The notes beneath the pieces were generated by a model, which was given only the letters and a program-made list of their open reading frames with translations, did not search any database and was not told where the DNA came from. From contig JBGQBN010000042.1 of assembly GCA_041494805.1 (NCBI GenBank), positions 1-35,795 on the forward strand: a stretch of DNA of 35,795 nt. The letters run 5' to 3'. This stretch comes from JBGQBN01 sp041494805. Its GTDB lineage: Bacteria; Acidobacteriota; Terriglobia; Terriglobales; Acidobacteriaceae. Position 1 is the first letter of the stretch. Every line of letters starts with the position of its first letter. Positions 14,179 through 23,000 of the stretch are shown one piece after another. Both the position numbers and the translations under genes were made by a program.

Positions 14179-14208
14179 TTGAGCGATCCCGCGGCGGTTG
14201 TGTAAAGT
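14179..14208 (+). promoter_or_regulatory. Candidate promoter of the NamZ/serine hydrolase fusion gene
   Basis: TTGAGC (14179-14184), an 18-bp spacer and TAAAGT (14203-14208), each 4 of 6 matches to consensus. Transcription would start near 14215, upstream of the GTG at 14263 and inside the open frame that begins at 14206. Confidence 0.3.
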
Positions 14209-14262
14209 CAGAGTATCCGAACCATCAGCACAAATCCGAACCTGCGGCTGTCCCGCATTCTT

Positions 14263-16620
14263 GTGGCTGCCGCTGTGGTCAGCATGCTTTCGTCGCTCGC
14301 GCTGGCTGCGGCGCCGAAGCGGAGTGTCACGCCGGGCAGTCTTGGGGTGCTCGACTCGATTGTGCAGGGTGCCATCCATAGCGGGCAGATTCCCGGGGCG
14401 GTGGTGCTGGTCTGGCACAACGGCGCGGTCGTCTATAGGAAGGCCTTCGGCAGCCGGTCGCTCGAGCCGCGGCGTGAGGCCATGACCGTGGATACGATCT
14501 TCGATCTGGCTTCGCTGACCAAGGCGGTGGCCACGACCACCGCCGCGATGCAGCTGGTGCAGCGGGGCGAGATTCGTCTGAATGACCCGGTGGCGAAGTA
14601 CATTCCGGAGTTCGCTCAGAACGACAAGGACGACATTACGGTCCGCGAACTGCTTACTCATCACTCCGGGCTGCGCGAGGATCTGGACCTGACTGAGGCC
14701 TGGCAGGGACGCGACACGGCTTTCCGCATGGCTTATGCGGAGAAGCCCGTGTTTCCGCCGGGATCGCGGTTTCTCTACAGCGACATCAACTTTATTGTTC
14801 TGGGTGCGTTGGTGGAACGGGTGTCGGGAACCACGCTGGATCGGTACTGCGCTACGAATATCTTTACTCCGTTGCAGATGACGCGCACACGGTTTGTTCC
14901 GCCCGCAGCCTGGGGGCCGCGCATTGCGCCTACCCAATACGACGAGCAGGGCAAGATGCTGCGTGGGGTGGTGCACGACCCCACGGCGCGGCGCATGGGC
15001 GGCGTGGCTGGACAGGCGGGGGTGTTCTCGACCGCGGACGATCTGTCGAAATTTGCCCAGGCTTTGCTGAATGGCAGCGCGGTGTTGCCCTCGCTCATGG
15101 TCGAGAAGATGACCACGCCGCAGCAGCCGCCGACGTCGCAGAGCCTGCGTGGTCTTGGCTGGGACATTGATTCTCCTTTTTCCACGAACCGTGGCGAGTT
15201 GCTGCCCGTCGGTTCGTTTGGGCACACGGGCTTTACCGGGACCTCGCTGTGGATTGATCCCAGCACGCAGACCTACATCATTCTGCTGACCACCGCGGTG
15301 CATCCCCGGGGAAAGGGAACGGCGGTTGCTTTGCGGTCAAAGGTCGCTACCGCCGTGGTTGCGGCGCTGTCCTTGACAGTTAGTGAAAGGGAAGCGCTGC
15401 GCTGGAAAACTCTCACCGGATACAACGAGGCGCAGACTGCGGCGCGGCGACTGGCTGTCCGTAATGGAGCGGTGCAAACGGGGATTGATGTGCTCGAGGC
15501 CCACAACTTCGACGTGATCCGTGGGTCTGCAGGGAAGAAGAAGATCGGTCTGCTTACTAATCAGACCGGGGTGGATTCGCAGGGACGGCGCACCATTGAG
15601 GTGCTGGCTCAGGCCCCGGGGGTCTCGCTGGAAGCCATCTTCAGCCCGGAGCACGGAGTCACCGGGGCGCTGGATGCGACCGACATCGGCAACTCGCGGG
15701 ACGCGGCCACGGGAGTTCCCGTCTATAGCGTGTACGGCGCGACTGATGCCGCGCGGCGGCCGCCGCTGGAAATTCTCAAGCAGCTGGACGCGGTCGTGGT
15801 TGATATTCAGGATGCCGGCACACGCTTATACACCTACGAAACTACGCTGGGATACTTTCTGGAAGCGACGGCCAAGGCGGGGATTGAGATTATCGTGCTC
15901 GACCGCCCCAACCCGATCACCGGATCGTTTGTGCAGGGGCCAGTCTCGGATTCCGGACGCGAGAGCTTCGTGAACTACTTTAGTGTTCCTGTGCGTCACG
16001 GGATGACCATGGGGGAACTGGCGAAGATGTTCAATGCGGAGCGCAACATCAATGCCAAGTTGACGGTCGTGCCGATGGAGGGATGGATGCGTGGGGACTG
16101 GTATGACTCGACCGGGTTGGCATGGATCAACCCTTCACCCAATCTGCGCAGCCTGACTGAAGCTACGTTGTATCCCGGGGTGGGCTTGGTCGAAGGCACC
16201 AATGTTTCGGTGGGAAGGGGTACGGACACTCCGTTTGAATTGCTGGGGGCGCCCTGGATCAACGGGCGCCAACTGGCGGCTTACCTCAACGCTAGAAATA
16301 TTTCCGGAGCGCGTTTCGTGCCCACCAGCTTTACTCCCAGTGCGAGCACGTATGCGGGGCAGAAGTGCGAGGGCGTGAACATTGTCCTCATTGATCGCAA
16401 CGCCTTCGACGCTCCGAAACTGGGAATAGAACTCGCCTCGGCGCTGCACAAGCTGTATCCCGAGCAGTTTCATCTGGAGCGGATGATCGAGCTGCTGCTG
16501 AATCAGGCGGCGTATGACGCCATATCCCAGGGACAGGATTCGCAGCGCATCGCCGACGACTGGCGGGAGGCGCTGGAGAAATTCCAGCAGCTCCGGCAGA
16601 AATACTTGATCTATAAGTGA
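14263..16620 (+). CDS. Fusion of serine beta-lactamase-like hydrolase and NamZ-type (DUF1343) exo-beta-N-acetylmuramidase
   Basis: A two-domain exported protein of at least 785 residues. Residues about 25-385 are a class C beta-lactamase/DD-peptidase-like domain with the S-x-x-K motif SLTK (Ser84, Lys87), a YSD second motif in FLYSDINF, and HTGFTG as third motif. Residues about 407-785 are DUF1343, the NamZ family that removes terminal N-acetylmuramic acid from peptidoglycan fragments; seen are GLLTNQTGVDSQG, FSPEHGVTG, DIQDAGTRLYTYE, LDRPNPI and GLVEGTNVSVGRGT. Together they suggest cell-wall turnover or recycling outside the cytoplasm. The start is unsure: GTG 14263 gives a signal peptide without a basic end, while the frame is open back to 14206 and upstream codons would add RLSR in front of the hydrophobic core, but no ATG, GTG or TTG is there. 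Confidence 0.88.
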   Translation: MAAAVVSMLSSLALAAAPKRSVTPGSLGVLDSIVQGAIHSGQIPGAVVLVWHNGAVVYRKAFGSRSLEPRREAMTVDTIFDLASLTKAVATTTAAMQLVQRGEIRLNDPVAKYIPEFAQNDKDDITVRELLTHHSGLREDLDLTEAWQGRDTAFRMAYAEKPVFPPGSRFLYSDINFIVLGALVERVSGTTLDRYCATNIFTPLQMTRTRFVPPAAWGPRIAPTQYDEQGKMLRGVVHDPTARRMGGVAGQAGVFSTADDLSKFAQALLNGSAVLPSLMVEKMTTPQQPPTSQSLRGLGWDIDSPFSTNRGELLPVGSFGHTGFTGTSLWIDPSTQTYIILLTTAVHPRGKGTAVALRSKVATAVVAALSLTVSEREALRWKTLTGYNEAQTAARRLAVRNGAVQTGIDVLEAHNFDVIRGSAGKKKIGLLTNQTGVDSQGRRTIEVLAQAPGVSLEAIFSPEHGVTGALDATDIGNSRDAATGVPVYSVYGATDAARRPPLEILKQLDAVVVDIQDAGTRLYTYETTLGYFLEATAKAGIEIIVLDRPNPITGSFVQGPVSDSGRESFVNYFSVPVRHGMTMGELAKMFNAERNINAKLTVVPMEGWMRGDWYDSTGLAWINPSPNLRSLTEATLYPGVGLVEGTNVSVGRGTDTPFELLGAPWINGRQLAAYLNARNISGARFVPTSFTPSASTYAGQKCEGVNIVLIDRNAFDAPKLGIELASALHKLYPEQFHLERMIELLLNQAAYDAISQGQDSQRIADDWREALEKFQQLRQKYLIYK

Positions 16621-16704
16621 GCGCGTAACAGATTGGCCACAAGAATTCTTGCGACTTCTATTAGAATGTCCTGCTGAGGTTCATTTTCCCTTGGAGTGCC
16701 CCTG

Positions 16705-16983
16705 ATGAAAGCTGGTGGTTCAGAAACGCCGGTGCCCAGTCCCTTCTACCGGTGCGCCGGTCCGAACTGCGGAGTAGTTAAGAGTGCAACGAACCGCTGG
16801 TGGCTGATGTGGACGTCCTTTGGTGAATTCCATCGGCCGGTGCTCTACCTGTGCCCGTGGGACGAGGAGATTGCGCAAAAGGAAGGCACCCTGCACGTGT
16901 GTGGTGAGCGTTGTGCGCAACGGCTGCAATCGCAGTTCATGGGCAACGTGAGCGAGAGCCAGCCTAAGAAGAGCGGGGGCTAG
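16705..16983 (+). CDS. Small Cys-rich (zinc-ribbon-like) protein
   Basis: A 92-residue protein with five cysteines: C17-x4-C22, C50, and C66-x3-C70, in the setting YRCAGPNC, LYLCPWDEE and HVCGERCAQRL. The pattern is that of a small metal-binding fold, probably zinc. No signal peptide or membrane segment is seen, so it is likely cytoplasmic. I do not recognise a named family. ATG 16705 is chosen over GTG 16696 because GGAG (16693-16696) lies 8 bases upstream of it. It stands alone, 84 bases after the NamZ fusion gene on the same strand. Confidence 0.65.
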   Translation: MKAGGSETPVPSPFYRCAGPNCGVVKSATNRWWLMWTSFGEFHRPVLYLCPWDEEIAQKEGTLHVCGERCAQRLQSQFMGNVSESQPKKSGG

Positions 16984-17136
16984 CACTTAGCCTCATCCGG
17001 TGTAGCTCCAACTAACCTTTTCGCATCCAGCCCGCATCCTACCTGCCCGGGAACCTAATTCCATGGACGCCGCCTTATACTGGGGCGTCCATACTTGGCG
17101 GCTTGCTGGAGTTGTGGTTTCTTGGGGAGGTGTGTG

Positions 17137-17832
17137 GTGCGCATGATGATGACCGTGCTTCTGCTCTCTGCGTTGGTGGCGGCACAAGCCGGCTCCGGTA
17201 CCCAGGCGAGTGCTCAGGCCCCGCCCGCCGCGCCAGCAGCGCCTGCAACTGGATTGGTGATTCCGGCGGGGACAAAGGTCCCAGTGGCGCTCAAGCATGC
17301 CATCTCTACCAAGAGCGCCCGCGAAGGTGATCCGGTTTATGCGGAGACCACGTTTCCGGTGGTGCTGAACGACCGGGTTTTGATTCCGGCCGGCACTTAC
17401 GTACAGGGAAAAATCAGCAGCGTGCAGCGCGCGGGACGAATCAAGGGGCGGGCCGAAGTTCTGATGCACTTCACGACGCTGATCTATCCGAGTGGTTACA
17501 CCGTGCTGCTGCCTGGCTCGGTGGAAAATGTCCCCGGGGCCGACAAGACCTCGATGAAGGGTGACGAAGGCACGATCCGCGGGGATAGCCAGACCGGCCA
17601 GAAAGTTGGGACCGTGGCCGGCACGGCAGCCACAGGTGCGGTGGTGGGTGGCCTCAGCAGTGGCGGGAAGGGGGCCCTCATCGGTGCCGGAGTCGGAGGC
17701 GCTGTGGGAACGGCAATCGCTCTGTTAACGCGTGGGAATGACGTCAAGCTGGATGCTGGTACCACGCTGGAGATGGTGATCCAGCGCGAGATACCGTTGG
17801 ATGCCAGCCGGATCCCGCCTGTCGCCAAGTGA
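17137..17832 (+). CDS. Exported protein with TrbI/VirB10-like beta domain and glycine-zipper
   Basis: About 231 residues. The ribosome site GGGGAGG (17124-17130) favours GTG 17137 (or GTG 17134) as start; longer reading from 17095 has none. After a short signal peptide (MMMTVLLLSALVAAQA) comes an Ala/Pro/Gln linker and a beta-rich region (VIPAGTKVPVALKHAIST, then VLIPAGTYVQGKISSV) resembling the beta-barrel repeats of TrbI/VirB10-type proteins. A long glycine-zipper follows (GTVAGTAATGAVVGG ... GALIGAGVGGAVGTAIALL), which suits membrane insertion or oligomer packing, then a last strand (DAGTTLEMVIQREI). No secretion-system genes are nearby, so this is probably a stand-alone envelope protein and not part of a type IV apparatus. 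Confidence 0.7.
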   Translation: MRMMMTVLLLSALVAAQAGSGTQASAQAPPAAPAAPATGLVIPAGTKVPVALKHAISTKSAREGDPVYAETTFPVVLNDRVLIPAGTYVQGKISSVQRAGRIKGRAEVLMHFTTLIYPSGYTVLLPGSVENVPGADKTSMKGDEGTIRGDSQTGQKVGTVAGTAATGAVVGGLSSGGKGALIGAGVGGAVGTAIALLTRGNDVKLDAGTTLEMVIQREIPLDASRIPPVAK

Positions 17833-17853
17833 GCACAGGTGGAAGACCTGTGC
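17833..17853. repeat. Perfect 8-bp hairpin just after a stop codon
   Basis: GCACAGGT (17833-17840), loop GGAAG, ACCTGTGC (17846-17853), starting on the base after the TGA of the preceding gene and facing the convergent SIMPL gene. No U-tract follows. It may stop transcription from one side or be a dispersed repeat like that at 13762-13783. Confidence 0.65.
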
Positions 17854-17871
17854 CCACATGGCCGCTGCTAC

Positions 17872-17899
17872 CGCGGTCACCGAAGCGCGGTCACCGAAG
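17872..17899. repeat. 14-bp tandem duplication at the 3' end of the SIMPL gene
   Basis: CGCGGTCACCGAAG occurs twice in direct contact (17872-17885 and 17886-17899). The second copy holds the stop codon and last codons of the minus-strand SIMPL gene. Confidence 0.8.
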
Positions 17900-18616
17900 C
17901 GCAAACATGGCATTCACGTGGGCTGTCACTACGATGTTTTGCGGGCTGAACTCCTCAGTCGGCGCGGGTGCTGCAACTCCCCCGTTTATTCTCATCATGG
18001 ATCTGGCCATCGGGGCTACCACCCGCACGTTCTCGAAGGTATCTACCGACGCATAAGAAAGTTCTCCCAAGGTACGGCCGCCGGCGCGGGCCACGGCAGC
18101 GGCCGATTCCCGGGCGCGGCGGTACGCATCCTCTACCGCCCGGGTCTTGGCTGCATCGATATCTTCCAGGGTGTAGCTGACGGTTTGGTTCTCGGTGACG
18201 TCGGTGTCGGCGAGTTGTTGCACGATGGGGGCAAGTTTGGCAAAGTCCTTCAGCTTGAGGGATACATTCGCATTTACGCGATAGGCCACCAGCTTACGCT
18301 TGGCCGTCTTGTAATCGTAAACCGGCTGGAGGGAGAAAAATCCGATCTCCGCCGTCTTGGGCTCGATTCCGTTGGAGCGAAGAATTTGGCGGATTTGTTC
18401 AGCAGCTTTGGAGGCACGGTCATAGGCCGCCCGGGAAGACTCTTCCTGCGCTGAAATATTGAACTGTATCTGCACGGTGTCGGGATTCGCCTCGAACTTG
18501 CCGTCGGCGCCGACAAAAACGGTGTTGGGCTGGGCTGTAACCGTGGGCCGATCCTGCCCCAGGGCGACTATTCCAGCCAGAAGCACAACCACCAGTAGTG
18601 CGCTTGAAGTTTTCAT
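17891..18616 (-). CDS. SIMPL domain (DUF541) exported protein
   Basis: A 241-residue periplasmic or secreted protein. An N-terminal signal peptide (MKTSSALLVVVLLAGIVALG) precedes a SIMPL/DUF541 domain with the family pattern: GKFEANPDTVQIQFNIS, then RAAYDRASKAAEQIRQIL, GIEPKTAEIGFFSLQPVYDY, a repeat of the strand-helix unit after VAYRVNANVSLKLKD, and the end FSPQNIVVTAHVNAMFAL. Proteins of this family form oligomeric assemblies and have been linked to stress resistance and to surface or mating interactions, but no enzyme activity is known. It is convergent with the glycine-zipper gene. The 222-bp spacer upstream should hold its promoter; nothing clear is seen there. Confidence 0.85.
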   Translation of the reverse strand: MKTSSALLVVVLLAGIVALGQDRPTVTAQPNTVFVGADGKFEANPDTVQIQFNISAQEESSRAAYDRASKAAEQIRQILRSNGIEPKTAEIGFFSLQPVYDYKTAKRKLVAYRVNANVSLKLKDFAKLAPIVQQLADTDVTENQTVSYTLEDIDAAKTRAVEDAYRRARESAAAVARAGGRTLGELSYASVDTFENVRVVAPMARSMMRINGGVAAPAPTEEFSPQNIVVTAHVNAMFALR

Positions 18617-18838
18617 GAGTGTTCTCCATGGGATGACAAGTGAATTTATACGCCCGAGGGCGCCCCTACTACAAAGAACGCTGCGAAGGATTAAACTTGC
18701 GCGACTGGGATCCGGGGTCGTCTAGCTCCTTGCCCGGCTCCGACATCTCGCCAAAACGCCCAAGCTCGGTATCGCCGGTATGGGGATAGGTTCCAGGCTA
18801 AGCGGAAAAGAAAGAATGCTGCGAAAACCGGGGTCAGC

Positions 18839-19930
18839 CTAACTCTTGGCGGAGGCGGAATAAGCGTATCTGGAGATCTGTAGATCGATCTCCTTGCGCA
18901 GGTCTGCCCAGATCTCTTCCGGCATGGCAAGGAAGGCCGTGACTACTTCGGGATCGAACTGGCGTCCGGACCACTGGTGAATCTCGTCGCGGGCCGCAGA
19001 CAGAGTCTGAGCGGCGCGATAGGGACGGTCAGAAATAATGGCATCCAGGGTGTCAGCGACGGAGAATATCCGCGCCCCCAGCGGAATCTCCTGGCCCTTG
19101 AGCCTACGTGGGTAGCCGGTTCCATCGAAGCGTTCCTGGTGGGAATAGACGATTTCGGCGGCCTCCTTCAGAAACGGAATGTTCTTCAGCAGTTGATAGC
19201 CGTGGTAACAATGCTCGCGCATGATGGCCACTTCCTCGGGCGTGAGCTTGCCAGGCTTGCGGATGATGGCTTCGGGAATTCCCATCTTGCCGATATCGTG
19301 CAGAAAAGCGCCACGTGCAATCACCGCAATTTGATCCTTTGGTATTCCCATGGCGCGGGCAATGGCAATGGTAAAAGCGGTAACGCGTTTGGAGTGGCCC
19401 TCAGTTTCAGCATCTTTCAAGTCAAGCGCGCCGCCGAGAGCCTGCAGGGTGATGTCATAGGACCGCTCCAGATCAATAGCTTTCGCTCGCAGTTGCTCGG
19501 TGCGGGCGGCCACGAGCGCCTCCAGGTTGGTTTGGTAGGCCCGGTTCTCCAACTTCAGGCGACGGTTTTCCAGCGCGCGGCGCACCGTGGCCAGCAGTTG
19601 CTCACGCTCGAAGGGCTTTAGCAGGTAGTCGTAGGCGCCATTGCGAATGGCCGCCAATGCGACTGAGATATCGTGTACCGCGGTCACCATGACCACGGGC
19701 ATGTCGGGAAATTTTTCCTTGGTGCGTTCCAGCAGGTCAATTCCGTTCAGGTCGGGCATCATGAGGTCGGAAAGCATCAACTCGAATTGCTCGCCGGATT
19801 CGAGCAATGCCAGTGCCTCCAGACCGGAAGCGGCCTGACGACACTTATAGTTAGCGTAGGCCAGCATGGAGGACACAACCTCGCGGATTGCGTCCTCGTC
19901 GTCGACCACCAGGATGCGTTCGGCTGCCAT
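18839..19930 (-). CDS. Response regulator with HD-GYP cyclic-di-GMP phosphodiesterase domain
   Basis: A 363-residue two-domain regulator. Residues 1-120 are a receiver with acidic pair D10/D11, phosphoacceptor Asp55 in LMLSDLMMP, and the conserved Lys in YLLKPF. A helical linker (about 125-165) leads to the HD-GYP domain: TEGHSKRVTAF, FLHDIGKMGIPEAI, MREHCYHGYQLL, SHQERFDGTGYPRRLKGQEIP (the HxxRxDGxGYP block, with F in place of the usual residue before DG) and ADTLDAIISDRPYR. The metal ligands and GYP residues are intact, so it probably breaks down cyclic-di-GMP when phosphorylated. It is divergent from, and probably paired with, the hybrid sensor kinase that starts 121 bases away. Confidence 0.93.
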   Translation of the reverse strand: MAAERILVVDDEDAIREVVSSMLAYANYKCRQAASGLEALALLESGEQFELMLSDLMMPDLNGIDLLERTKEKFPDMPVVMVTAVHDISVALAAIRNGAYDYLLKPFEREQLLATVRRALENRRLKLENRAYQTNLEALVAARTEQLRAKAIDLERSYDITLQALGGALDLKDAETEGHSKRVTAFTIAIARAMGIPKDQIAVIARGAFLHDIGKMGIPEAIIRKPGKLTPEEVAIMREHCYHGYQLLKNIPFLKEAAEIVYSHQERFDGTGYPRRLKGQEIPLGARIFSVADTLDAIISDRPYRAAQTLSAARDEIHQWSGRQFDPEVVTAFLAMPEEIWADLRKEIDLQISRYAYSASAKS

Positions 19931-20051
19931 GGCCTGCTTCAGTCTATCGCCAATTCTATCCCAGGTGCGATGTTCCGAAAGTAATCATCTAGTGCCCGAA
20001 AGGTCATTGCCGACGGCGGGAAGCATGCTATCTAAGGAGGGCGAGCGCTTA

Positions 20052-23000
20052 ATGCCTTTGGCTACGATACCTATCTCTATCTTGTGCACTTGGACCACGA
20101 TGGGCGAGATCTTTGTCCCCAGGCTGATGGCACAGGAGTCGGCCGCCCTGATCATGCTGGCCGCCAGCCTGCTGGTGTTCCGGACCTTTCGCGAACGCTA
20201 TCTGCTGATCTCGATTCTGGGGTGGCTGGCCTACTTCGTTTCCCGCGGCACGCTCCGCGGTGTGGGCGCCGGGTCACTGGCGCGCTATGGGACGGCGGTT
20301 TCGCAGGCAGAATTCATTCTAGCGGTGTGCCTGTTCGCGGGCGCGGTACTGGTCTACACCCACGCCCGAGATCTGCTACTGCCGCTGGTGTTGATTTCGG
20401 TTGCGCTCACGGGCTACGCCGTGGTTCGGGCGCTGTGGTGGCCGGAGTCGATCACGCTGCGAGCGGCGCTGGAGATTTCCTATCGCATCATTGCGTTTAC
20501 TGCCGCTGTGCAATTGATCCGCTTCCGCTGGGCACGATGGGAAATCGGCCCGTGGTTGTTGAGCGCCAGCCTGCTGCTGCTGCATCTGGAATGGGCGCCG
20601 GTGAATGTGTACTTTCCACCCAGCTGCAACCTGATGGCGGAGCTGCTGTTAGGGCTGAGCATGTTGCTGGTGGTGTTCGATGACTACAACATGCGGAATC
20701 GCCGCCTAAATGTTCTCAACGCACTCACCAGCAGCATCAGCCGGGAGCAGCAGCACGGGCCGATGATGGCCACGGCACTGGAAGAGCTCAAGGCGCTGAT
20801 GCACGCCAAGGCTGCGTGGTTCCGCCTGCTGCAAGGCGAAAGCATGGTGATCACGCAACATATCGGGCTATCGCAGGACTTCCTGCAGGATCGCAGTTCG
20901 GTCACGGTGGACGATACGTTGGAGCATGTTCTTCGGGAAGGCACACCGACGGTGGTCAAGGCCTCCACCACCAACGAGAGCATCCGGCCGTACCTGGAGC
21001 GCGAGCGGTTTCACCACGTGGTGCTGGTGCCGGTGCTGGGAAAAAAATCGCCAATCGGCACCCTGGCGCTGGGTAGCCGCCATCGGCTCTCCTACACGCC
21101 CGAAGACCTGGAATTCCTGACCACGAGCGCGCACCAACTCGGATTGGCCGTGGAAAACCTCCGACTGGTGGAACAGATTCTGCGTTCGCATCGTCAATGG
21201 ACCAACACCTTCGACTCGATCCATGATTTCGTCCTGCTGCACGATTCCGAATTCCGCGTAATGAAAGCGAATCACGCCCTGCTACAGCGCCTGGGCCAGG
21301 CGCCCGCCGATGTCATGGGCAACCCGTGCGAAGCGGTGCTGCCGAGAGATCAGCAAAAGTGGACGGGATGTCCTTACTGCCGTGGAATGGAGGAAGGGTT
21401 TGACGAAGGCCCGGACCCTTGCTTCGGGGGTTATTCCATGGTTTCCACCTCTTCCTATGTCGACCAGGGCAGCAAACAGAAAGGCACTATCCACGTAGTC
21501 CGCGACATATCCGACCGGCAGGTGGCGGAGGAGAAGTATCGCCTGCTGTTCGAACAAGTGCAGGAAGGGGTTTTCGTGGCCACGCCGGAGGGGAAACTGC
21601 TGGATTGCAATGATGCCTTCGTGCGCATGCTGGGCCACAGCCGTCGCGAAGACTTGTTGGCAATGAACATCGACACCGAGCTTTATGCGTCGGCTGAGCA
21701 GCGGGATGCGTTTCGGCGCGAGGTGGAGCAGCAAAACTATGTTCGGAACTTCGAGGTCACGTTGCGCCGGAAAGATGGCACGCTGCTGACCGCGGTAGAA
21801 AGCAGCTTTGCCACCCGCGACGCCAACGGCAAGATCGAGCGTTATCAGGGTTTCCTGCTCGACATGACGGAGAAGAAGCGAGCGGAAGACGAGATCCGGC
21901 GACGCAACCGCGAATTGAATGCGCTGAACGCGATGGCGGTGATCGCTACCCAGTCGTTCGACCTGGACGAGATTCTGAACCTGACGCTGCGGCAGGTGAT
22001 TTCTCTTCTGGGGGCGGAGACGGGGTCTATCTATCTTTCCGAAGACGAGACCACTTTCCGCCGGCGCGCGGGATGGGGCCAACGCAGCGCGGACCGAGCC
22101 CGCTTTTCGGAGGTCAAGTTTCCCGATGGTTTTGGCGATCTGGTAACCCGTTCGCGCACCGAAGTGATTACGCTGGAGTATGTGCCGCACCTGCCTCCAT
22201 TGGTGGCCGAGTTCATTCGCGCCGACGGACTGAGCTCCTGGATTTGGGTATTGCTGTGGGGCAAGGACGGCCCCATCGGAATCATGGGCATCAGCAGCCG
22301 CGAGGCCCGGGAGTACACCAGCAATGATGAAAATCTGCTGGTGGCGATCGGCCGCCAGTTGGCGACCACGATCGAGAAAGTGCGTCTCTACGAAGAGACC
22401 TGTCGCGCCTATGAAGATTTGCGGTGCACCCAAGAACAGCTACTGCAGAGCGAAAAGATGTCGGCGGTGGGGCAGTTGATCTCGGGGGTAGCGCATGAAC
22501 TCAACAATCCGCTCACGGCGATCTTGGGATATGCGCAGCTTTTGGAAAGCGAAGGGCTGGAGGAGCGGGCAGCGGATTACGTGCGCAAACTCTTCAAGCA
22601 GGCGCAGCGTACTCATCGAGTGGTGCAGAACCTGCTGTCCTTTGCGCGGCAGCGCAAGCCGCAACAGCAGCAAGTGGATATTAACAAGGTGCTGGACGAA
22701 ACCCTGGCGCTGCGCGACTACGACCTGAAGGTGAACAACATCACTTTGGAGCGCGATATCGAAGCGGGGGTCCCGGCCGTAACCGCGGATCCGCACCAGT
22801 TGGAGCAGGTGTTTCTCAACATCATCAACAACGCAGTGGATGCCATGCTGGAAGCGGGGCAGGGGGGCACGCTGAAAGTACGCGTCTACTCGCAGGACGG
22901 GTACGTACGCACTGAATTTCAGGACTCCGGGCCAGGCATCAAGGAACCAAACCGCATTTTCGATCCGTTCTACACTACCAAGAGCATCGGCAAAGGCACC

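Larger units (their letters stand above)
13575..14262. repeat. Repeat-rich non-coding region at the right island border
   Basis: About 690 bp with no supported gene. It holds several inverted repeats: GCTGCGG/CCGCAGC (13686-13692/13700-13706), GGCACGACT/AGTCGTGCC (13762-13770/13775-13783, loop CGAA), and GTTGTCGTTCGC/GCGAACGACAAC (14093-14104/14108-14119, loop TTT). The words gtcgtgccc and gtggctaaagcc/gcggctaaagcc recur, and gaagtcgtgcc appears again without its partner arm. The text acttcgctcaggatgacag next to the last hairpin is a word I recall as frequent in acidobacterial intergenic DNA. Confidence 0.6.

Noticed and set aside
13575..14262. CRISPR array in the repeat-rich region
   Set aside because: The repeats are hairpins and partial arms without regular spacing or unique spacers of equal length.
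13683..14381. A 232-codon plus-strand frame across the repeat-rich region
   Set aside because: It runs through several inverted repeats and into the NamZ fusion gene in another frame; no ribosome site and no protein-like pattern.
14125..15303. A 392-codon minus-strand frame opposite the serine hydrolase domain
   Set aside because: Antisense to well-conserved motifs (SLTK, YSD, HTGFTG); residues are Arg, His and Gln rich with no domain pattern.
17095..17136. Longer N-terminus for the glycine-zipper protein (from TTG 17095)
   Set aside because: The stretch MAACWSCGFLGRCVV precedes a good GGGGAGG ribosome site that points to the GTG at 17137, so it is probably untranslated.
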